Shown here: positions 1 through 7,554 of the stretch, one piece after another
How positions within the stretch are numbered: the first letter of the stretch is position 1
Layout of the letters: each line of letters starts with the position of its first letter
Assembly (NCBI RefSeq): GCF_027886475.1
Contig: NZ_CP115670.1
Span: 186,001 to 250,000 of the forward strand
DNA: 64,000 nucleotides
Direction: 5' to 3'
Source of the DNA: Corynebacterium sp. SCR221107
GTDB lineage: Bacteria > Actinomycetota > Actinomycetes > Mycobacteriales > Mycobacteriaceae
Notes under the pieces: model-generated
The model's input: the letters and a program-made list of their open reading frames with translations, nothing else
What the model was told of the DNA's origin: nothing
Databases searched by the model: none
Made by a program: the position numbers and the translations under genes

Positions 1-394
1 CCTCGTTGTCGATGAAGACGTCCGAGCCCTCCTTGATGCAGCCCGAGATGAAGTTCCACATGATCAGACCCACCGTCACGTGGGGCAGGAACTGTGCCAC
101 CGGGATCTTAAACAGCACCGAGTACAACAGGCCAAGGGCTGCCGCCATCACGCCGGTAGCAATGGTGATCCACAGCGGGCCGAGGACCGAGCGGCGATAG
201 CGCTGCTTGATGTCTTGCCAGCCTAGTTGCAGCCACAGCTCGTGCTGGTTGAAACCACGCACGAGGTCGCTCCAGGCGGCCTTGAGCGTCTTGGATTGCG
301 AGGGCTCCGGATCGTGGTCAGCGACCGCCGTGATGCGGCCGACCATCTCCTCGAGTGTCTCCTCGCGGTTGTTGTTCGGGACTTGTTCGTGCAC
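1..394 (-). CDS. wzm: ABC-2 type permease, probable galactan (lipid-linked polysaccharide) exporter, partial
   Basis: Only the N-terminal 131 residues lie in the window; the gene runs off the left edge. The reading frame shows a soluble lead of about 50 residues, then QLGWQDIKQRYRRSVLGPLW at the start of the first membrane span, a signature of the O-antigen/teichoic acid ABC-2 permeases. In Corynebacterium and Mycobacterium the family member beside Rv3777/Rv3778c-like genes is the Wzm subunit that moves lipid-linked galactan across the inner membrane, and those two genes follow here. The start is taken as GTG at 394 because an in-frame TAA lies four codons upstream (at 403-405). No Shine-Dalgarno is visible, but TAGGCT about 8 bases upstream could be the -10 of a leaderless transcript. 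The galactan role is inferred from context. Confidence 0.8.
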   Translation of the reverse strand, partial: MHEQVPNNNREETLEEMVGRITAVADHDPEPSQSKTLKAAWSDLVRGFNQHELWLQLGWQDIKQRYRRSVLGPLWITIATGVMAAALGLLYSVLFKIPVAQFLPHVTVGLIMWNFISGCIKEGSDVFIDNE

Positions 395-479
395 AAATAG
401 TTAGCCTAGCTGGCTGAGTGCAAACATTGAATCTGACAGGCATACTATTAGGGGTCTGTTGCGTGTGCGAGGAGTAGTC

Positions 480-1694
480 ATGGTCTTTGATGTAGCCAGC
501 GTTCGAGGGTTATATACCTCGTTGAGTGACGGCTGGACCTACCTCAATTCCGATCAGCGCCCACAGATCGCGGAGTCCGTTTCGGCCGCGGTTTCCCGCA
601 GTTTCCGCAGCGCCCCAGTGCTCGAACCGGTCGGTGAGGTGCTCAACGTCACCGGTACGCATTCGCTGTCGCCGCGCGCCGGGCGTCCGGTTGGCGAAAG
701 CTACATGGAATCCGCTCGCCGCGCGATTGCCGATCTCACCGGCGCCCCTACCCAGGCCGTCATCCTTGGGCCGAGCCTCGAGGTGCTTTATTCGCGCCTG
801 TCGCGGGCGTTGCGTCCGCTCATGCGCCGCGGCGCCGGCATCGTTCACTCCCGCGCGGATGTCTTGCGTATCGACGCCGCCCAGGCCGGCGCGTCCGAGG
901 AATCCTTTGCCGAGCCCGACCTTGGCACGGGGCTCGTGCCCGCGTTCCAATACCGCCAGCTGGTGTCGGGTTCGACCCGCTTGGTTGCGCTGTCCGGCGC
1001 GCACCGTCTCGTCGGCACCGTCAATCCGGTTGCTGAGATCGCAGACATCGTGCACTCTTCCTCGCGCGCGTGGGTGCTTGTCGACGTCACCAGCATGGCC
1101 GCCGCACGCCCCATCAACATCGATGAACTCGGGGCGGACATTCTGGGCCTCGACTGCGCGGGCCTTGGCGGCCCGGACGTGGCGGCCCTGGTGTTTAGGG
1201 ACGTCACCATGTTCCCACGCATCGACATTCGCCCCCTGGATCTGCACGTGGCCCCGGGGCTTGCCGGAGGGGTTGCGGCCTTGGTCGACCATCTCGCCGA
1301 TCTTGTTTCCTCGCGCCGCGGTACCCGCCGCACCCGGCTGGCCACGTCCCTTGCGGAAACGGAGAAGTACCTTGACCAGCTGGATACCTACCTCGTGGAC
1401 TCGCTGAGCTCGTTGCCTACCGTGCACCTGTTCGGGGTCACTGGCGAGGCCGCCGCGGGCGCGGAGGTGCCCCGCATCCCGCGCGCGAGCCTATGCATCG
1501 ACTCCGTGCCCGCCACGACTATCTATCAGCGCCTGCTATCCCACCGCGTGGTGACCACCATCGCCGGCGAGGATCCGCTGCTTGAGGCCATGGGTGCCGG
1601 TGACACCGAGGGTGTGGTCACCGTGGGGCTGTCCGCCTACAACACCACCAGCGACATCGACCAGCTGGTGCGCGCGGTGGCTTCCTTGGCCTAA
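480..1694 (+). CDS. Cysteine-desulfurase-like (aminotransferase class V fold) protein lacking the PLP lysine
   Basis: This 404-residue protein matches the Rv3778c-like class V aminotransferase family in length, N-terminal WTYLNSDQRPQIAE and overall layout. The start is ATG 480, preceded by GAGGAG at 469-474; TACTAT at 443-448 is a likely -10. In SufS/IscS-type enzymes a lysine forms the PLP Schiff base shortly after the VDxxQ/VDxxH segment. Here the segment reads VLVDVTSMAAARPINIDELG and is followed by LGLDCAGLGGPDVAALVF, with no lysine. Catalysis by the usual mechanism is therefore doubtful. It lies divergent from the wzm-like gene and convergent with the quinone-oxidoreductase-like gene, an order seen around Rv3777-Rv3783. 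Function is unknown; it may be a structural or regulatory relative of the enzymes. Confidence 0.75.
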   Translation: MVFDVASVRGLYTSLSDGWTYLNSDQRPQIAESVSAAVSRSFRSAPVLEPVGEVLNVTGTHSLSPRAGRPVGESYMESARRAIADLTGAPTQAVILGPSLEVLYSRLSRALRPLMRRGAGIVHSRADVLRIDAAQAGASEESFAEPDLGTGLVPAFQYRQLVSGSTRLVALSGAHRLVGTVNPVAEIADIVHSSSRAWVLVDVTSMAAARPINIDELGADILGLDCAGLGGPDVAALVFRDVTMFPRIDIRPLDLHVAPGLAGGVAALVDHLADLVSSRRGTRRTRLATSLAETEKYLDQLDTYLVDSLSSLPTVHLFGVTGEAAAGAEVPRIPRASLCIDSVPATTIYQRLLSHRVVTTIAGEDPLLEAMGAGDTEGVVTVGLSAYNTTSDIDQLVRAVASLA

Positions 1695-1727
1695 CGCACG
1701 GCGGACGCACCCACGAAGGCACCCGGC

Positions 1728-2678
1728 CTAGTCGACAGTCAAAACAACCTTGCCGGTGACCTCGCCGGAAGCCAGCATCGCATGGGCGCGGGCTGCGTCG
1801 GCAAGCGGCAGCGTGGAGTGCAGCTGGTGACGGATCGCACCGGATTCCAACAACGGCCACACATTCTCGACGGTGGAGGCGACAATGCGCGCCTTGTCGG
1901 CCTCGTCGCGGCTGCGCAGCGCGGTCGCGGAGATGGTGGCGCGCTTGGCCAGCAGCAACCCGATATTGAGCTCGCCTTTGACCCCGCCCTGTAGGCCGAT
2001 GGTGACCTGGTGGCCACCCGTGGCAAGCGCCTTGACGTTGCCCGGCAGGTATTTTGCCCCCATGATGTCGAGGATGCGGTCGCACTTGTTCTTCATGACC
2101 TCCGCGAAGTCCTCCTCGCGGTAGTTGATGAGGATATCCGCCCCCAGCTGGCGGCACGCCTCAAGCTTCTCCGGGGAACCGGCCGTCACCGCCACCGTGG
2201 CGCCGATGTGCTTGGCCAACTGGATGGCGAAGGTGCCAATGCCACCCGCACCGCCGTGGATGAGGATGGTCTGACCCGCCTCTAATCCGGTGAGCATGCC
2301 GATATTCGACCACACGGTGGTAGCCACCTCCACCACGGATGCCGCCTCCGCAAAGGAGTAACCGGCCGGGATGGGCATGAGCTGGCCTGCGGGCACAGCC
2401 ACGTACTCGGCGTAGCCGCCACCGGCCAGCAGGCAGGCGACCTGCTCGCCGACTTGACGGTCGGTGGTACCTGCATCGGCGATGAGGCCCGCGCACTCGA
2501 GGCCGAGGATCTCGGATGCGCCGGGTGGCGGCGGATAATGGCCGGCGGTTTGCAGGAGGTCGGCGCGGTTGACACCCGCGGCGTGGACGCGCACCAGCAC
2601 CTCGCCGTCCTTTAAGGTGGGCTTTTCGGTGTCAATGAGCTCGAGCGTGTGCTCGTCAGTGATATGTATGGCCTTCAT
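1728..2678 (-). CDS. NAD(P)H:quinone oxidoreductase, zinc-less MDR family
   Basis: A 316-residue medium-chain dehydrogenase/reductase of the QOR type. The N-terminal GroES-like half (to about residue 120) contains [20 protein letters not shown], the typical quinone-oxidoreductase substrate-side motif, and the second half has the Rossmann nucleotide-binding motif [20 protein letters not shown] at about 140-160. The cysteine and histidine ligands of zinc alcohol dehydrogenases are absent, as expected for QOR. It probably reduces quinones or enones with NADPH in the cytoplasm. It corresponds in place to Rv3777. It ends 33 bases from the stop of the class-V-like gene (convergent), and its start is 53 bases from a tRNA-Ser read outward. 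The specific substrate cannot be told. Confidence 0.85.
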   Translation of the reverse strand: MKAIHITDEHTLELIDTEKPTLKDGEVLVRVHAAGVNRADLLQTAGHYPPPPGASEILGLECAGLIADAGTTDRQVGEQVACLLAGGGYAEYVAVPAGQLMPIPAGYSFAEAASVVEVATTVWSNIGMLTGLEAGQTILIHGGAGGIGTFAIQLAKHIGATVAVTAGSPEKLEACRQLGADILINYREEDFAEVMKNKCDRILDIMGAKYLPGNVKALATGGHQVTIGLQGGVKGELNIGLLLAKRATISATALRSRDEADKARIVASTVENVWPLLESGAIRHQLHSTLPLADAARAHAMLASGEVTGKVVLTVD

Positions 2679-2731
2679 GACACCCCACGTTAGAGGATTT
2701 TGGGACTCGTCGGGTACAATTCAAAAACGCT

Positions 2732-2819
2732 GGAGGTATGACAGAGCGGCCGAATGTACTGGTCTTGAAAACCAGCGTTGGGAAACCAACCCAGGGTTCA
2801 AATCCCTGTGCCTCCGCCA
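2732..2819 (+). tRNA. tRNA-Ser(TGA)
   Basis: The acceptor GGAGGTA-like stem closes with the 3' strand ending CCTCC, discriminator G and an encoded CCA. The anticodon loop is CTTGAAA (anticodon TGA), there is a long class II variable arm, and the T loop is TTCAAAT. Encoded CCA occupies 2817-2819. Confidence 0.95.
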
Positions 2820-2826
2820 CAAGATT

Positions 2827-2854
2827 AAAACCCCAGCTTATAAGCTGGGGTTTT
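2827..2854. terminator. Terminator after tRNA-Ser(TGA)
   Basis: The perfect inverted repeat AAAACCCCAGCTTA / TAAGCTGGGGTTTT ends in a T run in either direction, 8 bases after the tRNA. Confidence 0.85.
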
Positions 2855-2912
2855 AATCGTATCCCCGAGCCCTCGGCGGTGAGTGGGCTCCTCGCTTCGC
2901 GGAGGTCAGCGA

Positions 2913-2930
2913 CCGTAGGCGTCGGAAAGC
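2913..2930 (-). repeat. Dispersed intergenic motif, copy 1
   Basis: CCGTAGGCGTCGGAAAGC lies 65 bases beyond the pat stop codon. The same 18-mer occurs exactly at 41625-41642, and shorter variants occur at other gene ends. Confidence 0.6.
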
Positions 2931-2994
2931 ACGCAAATAAGCGGGGCACACGCCCGCCGCCTGCGGGAAAGCTATGCGGCGAGCGTGCGGTGGA

Positions 2995-4038
2995 CTAGGC
3001 GAAAGCGCGATCCCACGCGGCGATCAAAACGTCCATCTCTGCGGCATTCGTGATGGTAATGCGCACGCCCTCCGGGAAGGAGCGGACGATAACGCCCTCG
3101 GCGGCCAGGGTGGAAGCAATCTCTGCAGAGCGCTCCGGGGTCGTAGGTAGCCAGATGAAGTTCGCCTGGGAGTGTGCGGCGCCGATGTGGTCGGCAACGC
3201 GGTCGCGGATTGCCACCGTCTCCTTGATGCGCGCGAGCAGCTCGTCGCGGGCGTGAAGGGAAGCAATCGCACCGGCCTGGGCGGCGACATTGACGCCGAA
3301 AGGTAGCGCCACCTTGTTCAATGCGTCGATGATCTCGGCCGCGCCGAAGGCATACCCCACGCGCACACCAGCCAGACCATAGGCCTTGGAGAAAGTGCGC
3401 AAGCCCACCACATTCGCGTGCTTGCGCACATAATCGGTGGCCACCGGCGAGTTGTCGTCGCGGTTGAACTCGAAATAGGCCTCGTCGAGGGCGACGATGA
3501 TGTGCTTCGGGACGGACGCAAGGAAGGCGTCGAAATCGGCACGGGTAATCGTCGTGCCCGAAGGATTATTCGGATTGCACACGAAGATCAACTTCGTATT
3601 CTCATTCACCGCCGCGGCCATGGCCTCCAAGTCGTTGAAACCCTTGGCATCCAGCGGCACCGCAACCGGGGTGGCTCCGGTGACCTGGGTGAAGATCGGA
3701 TAAGCCTCGAAGCTGCGCCACGGAAACACCACCTCATCGCCGGGGCCTGCGGTGATCTGCACCAACTGCTGACACAGTGCCGAAGAACCAACGCCGACGG
3801 CAACCTGCTCCAAGGTCAAGCCCAGGTGCTCGGCAAGTGCGGAACGAAGCTCCACCGCGGCCAGATCCGGGTAGCGATTGGCGCCGGCGGTCGCTGCGGC
3901 CATTGCCTCCTTTGCTGCATCGAGCGGCTCAAAAGCAACCTCATTGGAGGAAAGCTTGAGGCTGTGATCGTCTCGCTTGCCGGGGACGTAGGACGGGAGG
4001 GTTTCCAAATCGGGACGGATGTAAGCAGTCGAGGTCAT
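2995..4038 (-). CDS. pat: Aromatic amino acid / histidinol-phosphate aminotransferase
   Basis: A 347-residue class I/II PLP aminotransferase. The start MTSTAYIRPDLETLPSYVPG is the conserved N-terminus of the Pat/HisC2 family, and NNPSGT and FSKAYGLAGVRVGYAFG carry the substrate-loop residues and the PLP lysine. In Corynebacterium Pat transaminates prephenate-pathway keto acids to phenylalanine or tyrosine and can overlap with HisC. Its neighbourhood (the Rv3772-Rv3783-like region) supports Pat rather than the his-operon HisC. It is a monocistronic minus-strand gene with its start about 115 bases from a tRNA-Ser read the other way. Confidence 0.9.
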   Translation of the reverse strand: MTSTAYIRPDLETLPSYVPGKRDDHSLKLSSNEVAFEPLDAAKEAMAAATAGANRYPDLAAVELRSALAEHLGLTLEQVAVGVGSSALCQQLVQITAGPGDEVVFPWRSFEAYPIFTQVTGATPVAVPLDAKGFNDLEAMAAAVNENTKLIFVCNPNNPSGTTITRADFDAFLASVPKHIIVALDEAYFEFNRDDNSPVATDYVRKHANVVGLRTFSKAYGLAGVRVGYAFGAAEIIDALNKVALPFGVNVAAQAGAIASLHARDELLARIKETVAIRDRVADHIGAAHSQANFIWLPTTPERSAEIASTLAAEGVIVRSFPEGVRITITNAAEMDVLIAAWDRAFA

Positions 4039-4153
4039 TGCACCAGTCTAACCCCCGGCCTTAATGGGCAAAACTGTGCCCCAACGTGTTGGTTTGTGAT
4101 GTGTCCGAACAGGGCTGTAATATGGTGCGAGATTCTTTTTAGAAAGAATTGCT

Positions 4154-4242
4154 GGAGACGTGCCAGAGCGGCCGAATGGGGCTCCCTGCTAAGGAGTTGA
4201 CTTGTTTACGCAGGTCCGGAGGTTCAAATCCTCTCGTCTCCG
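4154..4242 (+). tRNA. tRNA-Ser(GCT)
   Basis: The acceptor stem is GGAGACG/CGTCTCC, the anticodon loop CTGCTAA gives anticodon GCT, the variable arm is long, and the T loop is TTCAAAT. CCA is not encoded. Confidence 0.95.
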
Positions 4243-4246
4243 CTCA

Positions 4247-4264
4247 CTCCCACCGCGGTGGGAG
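4247..4264. terminator. Hairpin after tRNA-Ser(GCT)
   Basis: CTCCCACCGCGGTGGGAG is a perfect 9-bp palindrome directly after the tRNA. The T tract following it is weak. Confidence 0.5.
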
Positions 4265-4290
4265 CGTTTCACCGGGCCTGGTGGAACTTT

Positions 4291-4366
4291 GCGCCCGTAG
4301 CTCAACGGATAGAGCATCTGACTACGGATCAGAAGGTTGGGGGTTCGAATCCCTCCGGGCGCACCA
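4291..4366 (+). tRNA. tRNA-Arg(ACG), first copy
   Basis: The acceptor is GCGCCCG/CGGGCGC, the anticodon loop CTACGGA gives ACG, and the T loop is TTCGAAT. CCA is encoded at 4364-4366. The 73-nt body is identical to the copy at 4690. Confidence 0.95.
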
Positions 4367-4369
4367 GCA

Positions 4370-4408
4370 AAGACCCAGGTAAACACCATGTTTGCCTGGG
4401 TCTTTTTC
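4370..4408 (+). terminator. Terminator after first tRNA-Arg
   Basis: AAGACCCAGGTAAAC pairs with GTTTGCCTGGGTCTT (one G-U pair), and a T run follows. Confidence 0.85.
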
Positions 4409-4440
4409 GCGTTTTGGGGTCTTATTGTAGTAGCTACTTT

Positions 4441-4454
4441 TGCTTTCCGACGCC
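4441..4454 (+). repeat. Dispersed intergenic motif, copy 2
   Basis: TGCTTTCCGACGCC is the complement-strand form of the dispersed motif and lies between the two tRNA-Arg genes. Confidence 0.5.
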
Positions 4455-4496
4455 CCACGCAGCCTTTCCCTTCACCGCCCAGCTATCGTCGCGCCC

Positions 4497-4510
4497 TTGC
4501 TTTCCGACGT
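4497..4510 (+). repeat. Dispersed intergenic motif, copy 3
   Basis: TTGCTTTCCGACGT is a second, diverged copy in the same intergenic space, 56 bases from copy 2. Confidence 0.45.
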
Positions 4511-4689
4511 TCACAAAACCACCATCAGCCCCGAGCCCTTGTGCAGCCTGTCCGGCTGGCAATGGTGGGGAGCCTGGGTATGGGTATCGAAGGAAAAGCT
4601 ATGTGACCTGCTAATTTGCCATGGTCGTTCAACTGGGTGTAACTTTATATCTCGTTGCAAGGCGAGAGCCGAACAACAAACAACAAAAT

Positions 4690-4762
4690 GCGCCCGTAGC
4701 TCAACGGATAGAGCATCTGACTACGGATCAGAAGGTTGGGGGTTCGAATCCCTCCGGGCGCA
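4690..4762 (+). tRNA. tRNA-Arg(ACG), second copy
   Basis: This is identical in all 73 positions to the tRNA-Arg at 4291, but it has no encoded CCA (CAA follows) and a different 5' flank. Confidence 0.95.
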
Positions 4763-4769
4763 CAATACA

Positions 4770-4810
4770 AACCCCAGGTTAAATGACAAAAAGCCATTTG
4801 GCCTGGGGTT
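4770..4810 (+). terminator. Terminator after second tRNA-Arg
   Basis: AACCCCAGGTTAAATG pairs with CATTTGGCCTGGGGTT (two G-U pairs). The design resembles the terminator after the first copy but the sequence differs. Confidence 0.8.
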
Positions 4811-4898
4811 GTTTCGTGTTTGCGGGGCTTTCCACGGGTAGGCCCCCGATCGCCGTGCGAACGGATCTCATGCCTGTAACCGCGGTGCTCACATACGA

Positions 4899-4938
4899 AG
4901 GGATCCCACCGAGTTCCTTGCCCTCGGTGGGATCCCTT
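4899..4938. terminator. Strong bidirectional hairpin
   Basis: AAGGGATCCCACCGAG and CTCGGTGGGATCCCTT form a perfect 16-bp stem. It lies just past the stop of the minus-strand gene at 4946 and downstream of the tRNA-Arg genes, so it can serve both sides. Confidence 0.85.
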
Positions 4939-4945
4939 TGCTGGA

Positions 4946-5140
4946 TTATTTGTGATCCTTGGCTGGGGAGTCTGGCCTGGACGTCTGCCGGGACTTGACC
5001 TCCACGGCGTCCCAGAACGGGGTGCGTCTTTGTGCTGAATAAGTTGTCCAGGTCGAGGATTCAACCCCGCCGTGCTCCGCGCACTCCTTGACTTGCCAAA
5101 GCTCGCGCCCCGTTTCCTTATCAGTGACGATTGGGGTCAT
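4946..5140 (-). CDS. Small MerR/AlpA-type helix-turn-helix-like protein
   Basis: A 64-residue protein with the order GRELWQVKECAEHGGV - STWTTY - RRTPFWDAVEVKSRQ. This is the layout of short winged HTH proteins in actinobacteria that read a helix-turn-helix from the VKECAE part and end in a WDxxEVxxW/R segment. The middle appears shortened compared with relatives I recall, which carry a longer stretch between the SxW and the TPLWD parts. Its ATG overlaps the stop of the preceding 48-residue gene (ATGA), so the two are translationally coupled. The role is unknown, and it may be a remnant of a mobile-element regulator. Confidence 0.55.
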   Translation of the reverse strand: MTPIVTDKETGRELWQVKECAEHGGVESSTWTTYSAQRRTPFWDAVEVKSRQTSRPDSPAKDHK

Positions 5141-5283
5141 GCGCGCTCCTCGGAATAGATGTGGCGTGCGACGACAAACAGTAAAAGGAAGCCGCCCAGT
5201 GTGAGAAGCAACCCAAAGCCGGTAGGTGCGTAGAGCCCGATGGCGCCGAGTACAGAGACGGCGGCGGATTCAATGGGGCTCAT
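5137..5283 (-). CDS. Small membrane protein (48 residues)
   Basis: The start is ATG 5283 with GAGGGGC seven bases upstream on the minus strand. A longer upstream reading frame exists but has no ribosome site. The protein has one or two hydrophobic stretches (AVSVLGAIGLYAP, then GFGLLLTLGGFLLLFVVA) and a short charged C-terminus HIYSEERA, so it should lie in the cytoplasmic membrane. It overlaps the HTH-like gene by 4 bases. I do not recognise a family. Confidence 0.55.
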   Translation of the reverse strand: MSPIESAAVSVLGAIGLYAPTGFGLLLTLGGFLLLFVVARHIYSEERA

Positions 5284-5315
5284 TGCCCCTCTCGTTGCTG
5301 TGCAGAATGTTGGGG

Positions 5316-5364
5316 GTAAGCACCGGGTTCGGAATGATATGAGCATTTCGAACCCGGGGCTTAC
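5316..5364. repeat. Large imperfect inverted repeat
   Basis: GTAAGCACCGGGTTCGGAAT pairs with ATTTCGAACCCGGGGCTTAC (few mismatches, 9-base loop). It lies upstream of the small membrane-protein gene, where an operator or attenuator could be. Confidence 0.6.
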
Positions 5365-5384
5365 GTCTTGTGTTTCTTGGAGTC

Positions 5385-5437
5385 CTAGTAGGAGGCGTAG
5401 CACTTCCACGGCATATGGATAAGTGGCTTCCTACTAG
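5385..5437 (-). terminator. Inverted repeat at the end of the excalibur-domain gene
   Basis: CTAGTAGGA at 5385-5393 pairs with TCCTACTAG at 5429-5437, with further pairing inward (GCACTT/AAGTGGC). It overlaps the stop codon of the gene at 5434 and is a likely terminator. Confidence 0.55.
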
Positions 5438-6147
5438 CCTGGGTAATCTTCGCAGGCTACCTTGTCATTATCTCTGTCCAAACCGGGGCGATATTCTGGG
5501 TCTCCCTCGTAAACCTTGTGCCCGATGGACGCGCATCCGCCTCCGCCGCTGGCCGGTGCGGGCGTTTCAACGGGGGCCGGAACCTGCACGAAGTTCTGCA
5601 TCGCTGGTGCGGGTGCGTCGGGAACCACGGTGTTTTCTTCCACCGCCGGCGCAGGAGCCTCGGGAATTACGGCATTTTCCTCCACTGCTGGCGGGGTTTC
5701 AGGCTGCAACGACTGCTCGGGCAGAGCGGGGTCTGTGCTTTGCTCCAAACCAGGCTCAGTGGTTGGCTGCGTTGTTTCCGCAGTACTTGTTGCTGCAACG
5801 CTGCTGGTGCTCGTACTGGTGGAGGTTACAACTGAGGACGAAGGCGTAGGTTCTTCGTTCGCAGTGGGGTTAGTCGAATCCTTTGGCGCCAGTATGGAGC
5901 CGATGAAGAACATCACGATCGAAGCTCCCCAAACCCACCGCCACTGGCGTGGAAGCGGGGCGGCACCCTTCTTTTCCCTCCTTTGGTGGAGCAGCCACCA
6001 TGTTCCTGGAAGACCGAAAGCTAGGCCGAAGAAAAGCCCTGAAGCAGCAGATGCTATTGAGGTGCTGAGGGCGAAGAGCGCTGCCAAGATAGTCAAGAGC
6101 CCTATGCCTGCGGATGTCCAAGCCAGTATCTTTTTGAGCTGTTGCAT
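5434..6147 (-). CDS. Membrane protein with C-terminal excalibur calcium-binding domain
   Basis: A 237-residue protein. Residues 1-95 hold about three hydrophobic segments (KKILAWTSAGIGLLTILAAL, ASGLFFGLAFGLPGTWWLL, WVWGASIVMFFIGSILA). A Ser/Thr/Pro/Glu-rich linker follows (about 96-195) with the near-repeat AVEENAVIPEAPAP / AVEENTVVPDAPAP. The C-terminal 35 residues contain GCASIGHKVYEGDPEYRPGL and the Dx-D-x-D loop DRDNDKVACE, which is the excalibur motif found on extracellular Gram-positive proteins. The domain probably faces outside and binds calcium. The start is ATG 6147 with AAAGGA upstream. The biological role is unknown. Confidence 0.8.
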   Translation of the reverse strand: MQQLKKILAWTSAGIGLLTILAALFALSTSIASAASGLFFGLAFGLPGTWWLLHQRREKKGAAPLPRQWRWVWGASIVMFFIGSILAPKDSTNPTANEEPTPSSSVVTSTSTSTSSVAATSTAETTQPTTEPGLEQSTDPALPEQSLQPETPPAVEENAVIPEAPAPAVEENTVVPDAPAPAMQNFVQVPAPVETPAPASGGGGCASIGHKVYEGDPEYRPGLDRDNDKVACEDYPG

Positions 6148-6369
6148 GAGGAGATCCTTTCGTAAAATTCGTGGCCATACTTCGGTGAGAGCTGACAGTA
6201 GCGCCGAGTTCGAGGTGCTTTCTAGGTGTGAGTGGTTGTGGCGCCGCCGGCCGTGTGGGCGGCTGTGCCGGGGCGCGGATAGTGGGGATGGCCACGACTG
6301 CAGCAGTGGGTGCCAGTGGGTGACAGTCGGCGTCGGTGGGCGACTGTGCGCAGCGAATCGTGCTGCCAG

Positions 6370-6672
6370 CTAGCGAATCGGTGTATGTACGGTCACCAGC
6401 TTGGTACCGTCGGGAAAGGTGGCTTCGACCTGAACCTGGGTGAGCAGCTCAGGGACTCCCTCGAGCACGTCTTCGCGGCTGAGGATGGTGGTCCCAAACT
6501 CCATGAGCTCGGGCACGGTGCGCCCGTCGCGCGCGCCTTCGAGCAGCTCGTAGGAGATGATCGCCACCGCCTCGGGGTAGTTGAGCTTGAGACCGCGGGC
6601 CTGTCGTCTCCTGGCGAGGTCATTGGCAACGACGATCATGAGCTTTTCTTGTTCGCGGGGGAGTAAATGCAT
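6370..6672 (-). CDS. ureA: Urease gamma subunit, orphan
   Basis: The 100-residue product is a full-length Ure[21 protein letters not shown] at the start, [20 protein letters not shown] in the middle, and [20 protein letters not shown] at the end. The start is ATG 6672, the usual UreA N-terminus; a frame extension seven codons upstream is not conserved. UreA normally assembles with UreB and UreC into the nickel enzyme that hydrolyses urea. Here neither ureB, ureC nor any accessory gene follows; downstream is a 220-base gap and then the unrelated excalibur-domain gene. A 9-base direct repeat AGCGAATCG (6352-6360 and 6372-6380) spans the end of the gene and could mark a deletion point. Without partners it cannot form urease by itself. 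Confidence 0.92.
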   Translation of the reverse strand: MHLLPREQEKLMIVVANDLARRRQARGLKLNYPEAVAIISYELLEGARDGRTVPELMEFGTTILSREDVLEGVPELLTQVQVEATFPDGTKLVTVHTPIR

Positions 6673-6972
6673 CCCGAGGTCCTCGACTTCCAAAGCGAAA
6701 AAACTATTGATTAACCGATATTCTAGGGGAAGTGCATGGGGGGATAAAAAGCAACATCGGAGTGAGTTAGCTCATTGATGGGCCCAGTTTCGGTGGCATC
6801 GCTTTGCCGAGTAGATTAGTAGTTGGCTATATTTACGTTCGTCAATACAAGGCCTGGTTAAATTTATGGCCCTCTTAGTAATGTCTTTGCGTAAATTAAG
6901 CTATAAATTAGCTGGAAGTTAAGTTGTGGGGCGTAGTTGGACGATTGGCTTCGTGAATAAAAAGGAGTAAGG
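6673..6972. other. AT-rich divergent promoter region between ureA and a TetR gene
   Basis: This stretch of about 300 bases has no credible gene. It is much more AT-rich than its neighbours and must hold the promoters of ureA (minus) and the TetR gene (plus). I see no copy of the CATACGAA-type operator here. Confidence 0.6.
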
Positions 6973-7554
6973 ATGCCCAAACGGGAACGGCGGGTGCAAA
7001 TTGCCCGCGCTGCGTTGGAGCTTTTTGATGAACGTGGCTATAACGCGACCGGCATGAACGATGTTGCCAAGGTGATCGGCATCAGTGCTTCTTCCATCTA
7101 TAACCATTACTCCTCCAAGCAGGAGATTCTTGCTGATATCTCCATCGGCGTGCACGAAGACCTCCTGCGTTTTAACGCCGAAGAGCTTGCCTCGAAACAC
7201 GGGGTGATGGACAGGATGCGTACCGCCATGCGCGCCCATGTCATCTTCCATACGCGCCACGCCCAGGAGGTGCGTGTTGCCAACAAGGAGCTCGACAGCC
7301 TCGAAGAGCCGACCCGCGGGGTGGTGACCCAGCTGCGCCGCGACTATGTTGCCCGGTGGGAGGAGATCGTCGCCCGGGGTGTGGAGGAAGGGTTATTTCA
7401 CGTTCGTGACCTGCGCATCGCCTGCTGGTCGCTGATCGATATGGGGCTAGGGGTCAGCTTCTGGTTTAGCGAGGAGGGCAAATATAGCTCCGAAGAACTC
7501 GCCGACATGTATGCCGACATGGCGTTGCGGCAGCTGGGAGTTGAGACTGTATAG
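6973..7554 (+). CDS. TetR family regulator, copy 1 (fatty-acid/ketoacid catabolism cluster)
   Basis: A 193-residue one-domain TetR. The N-terminal HTH reads RRVQIARAALELFDERGYNA, MNDVAKVIGIS, SSIYNHYSSKQEIL, and the ligand-binding half is all helical. It is closely related over its full length to the TetR at 18728 (shared SLEEPTR/SRxVVTQLRRDYVARWE and LRIACWS.IDMG segments). The start ATG 6973 follows AAAGGAG. It lies directly upstream of the fadA-fadN pair, across a gap that contains a CATACGAA-N6-TTCGTATG palindrome. By guilt of association it is a repressor of the three operator-bearing promoters in this window, with an acyl-CoA as a plausible ligand; this is inference. Confidence 0.88.
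   Translation: MPKRERRVQIARAALELFDERGYNATGMNDVAKVIGISASSIYNHYSSKQEILADISIGVHEDLLRFNAEELASKHGVMDRMRTAMRAHVIFHTRHAQEVRVANKELDSLEEPTRGVVTQLRRDYVARWEEIVARGVEEGLFHVRDLRIACWSLIDMGLGVSFWFSEEGKYSSEELADMYADMALRQLGVETV

Noticed and set aside
510-1427. Long open frame opposite the class V-like gene
   Set aside because: It is antisense to a well-supported gene; high-GC third positions open the opposite frame. No motif or ribosome site.
5870-6295. Minus-strand 141-codon frame between the excalibur gene and ureA, tested as a ureB remnant
   Set aside because: It is Pro/Ala-rich, overlaps the excalibur gene in another frame and shows no UreB sequence.
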